Below are positions 63,989-64,000 of a DNA stretch of 64,000 nt, piece by piece (within the stretch, counting starts at the first letter, position 1; each line of letters opens with the position of its first letter). Origin of the DNA: Betaproteobacteria bacterium (GTDB lineage: Bacteria > Pseudomonadota > Gammaproteobacteria > Burkholderiales > SG8-39); NCBI GenBank assembly GCA_009693235.1, contig SHXR01000003.1, forward strand, positions 29,936-93,935, read 5' to 3'. Both the position numbers and the translations under genes were made by a program. Below the pieces are notes generated by a model, which did no database searches, had not been told where the DNA came from, and was given only the letters and a program-made list of their open reading frames with translations.

Positions 63989-64000
63989 ATTGTGCGCCCA

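Noticed and set aside
1..64000. CRISPR array, tRNA, rRNA, prophage or complete insertion sequence
   Set aside because: No regularly spaced repeats, RNA gene or transposase/integrase other than XerD was seen.

Overview
The window looks like a chromosomal segment of a GC-rich betaproteobacterium, probably of the Burkholderiales. I base this on the nine Bug/TTT-type periplasmic solute-binding proteins, the rpsU-yqeY-dnaG-rpoD macromolecular-synthesis cluster with a long lysine/alanine/proline-rich RpoD N-terminus, the CsgG/DUF4810/GNA1162 lipoprotein cassette and the general gene style. This is inference from families, not a database result. I see no rRNA, tRNA, CRISPR array, transposase or prophage.

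Layout. 0.3-6.7 kb: an FMN hydroxy-acid oxidase, a lactonase-like amidohydrolase with its own TTT receptor, a second amidohydrolase, then a three-gene outer-membrane lipoprotein cassette and a GFA/CENP-V protein. 7.0-14.2 kb: a fatty-acid desaturase, an acyl-CoA-dehydrogenase-like flavoprotein with a TTT receptor, an ECF sigma/anti-sigma pair facing a Tat-exported metallophosphoesterase and a CuA-type cupredoxin, and an alpha/beta hydrolase. 14.4-29.3 kb: an MFS transporter, two tandem TTT paralogues, asnS, a VapBC-like module, then a catabolic stretch (class II aldolase, two dienelactone hydrolases, a maleate-isomerase-like enzyme, an SDR, an SMP-30 lactonase) interleaved with four more TTT receptors. 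29.5-36.8 kb: a complete peptide-type ABC transporter operon ending in a hydantoin-racemase-like gene, then an EamA transporter. 36.9-45.2 kb: putA, HAD, DUF429, a ninth TTT receptor, an HpaB-like monooxygenase and an esterase. 45.2-57 kb: typA, an extradiol dioxygenase, transaldolase, ogt, xerD, DoxX, a CoA-transferase/AcuI-like/ketosteroid-dehydrogenase-like cluster, ybaK and folB. 56.7-64 kb: plsY, tsaD, rpsU, yqeY-like, dnaG, rpoD and a terminator.

Two structures cut across the gene map. First, five copies (A-E) of a short non-coding element have imperfect terminal inverted repeats (AGGAAAC.../...GATTCCT) and, in four copies, a TA dinucleotide at both ends. They look like a MITE family. 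Three copies sit in the same orientation at, or within a few codons of, the stop codon of the upstream gene. Second, an unusual number of reading frames are broken by single bases: nine one-base indels (seven in runs of three or more G or C as read), one in-frame TGA in putA at an expected Trp, and two genes where a good Shine-Dalgarno is followed by ATA where ATG is expected. All lie in accessory genes and none in the housekeeping set. This could be consensus error or real decay. Gene ends below are given for the repaired genes, and every lesion is stated.
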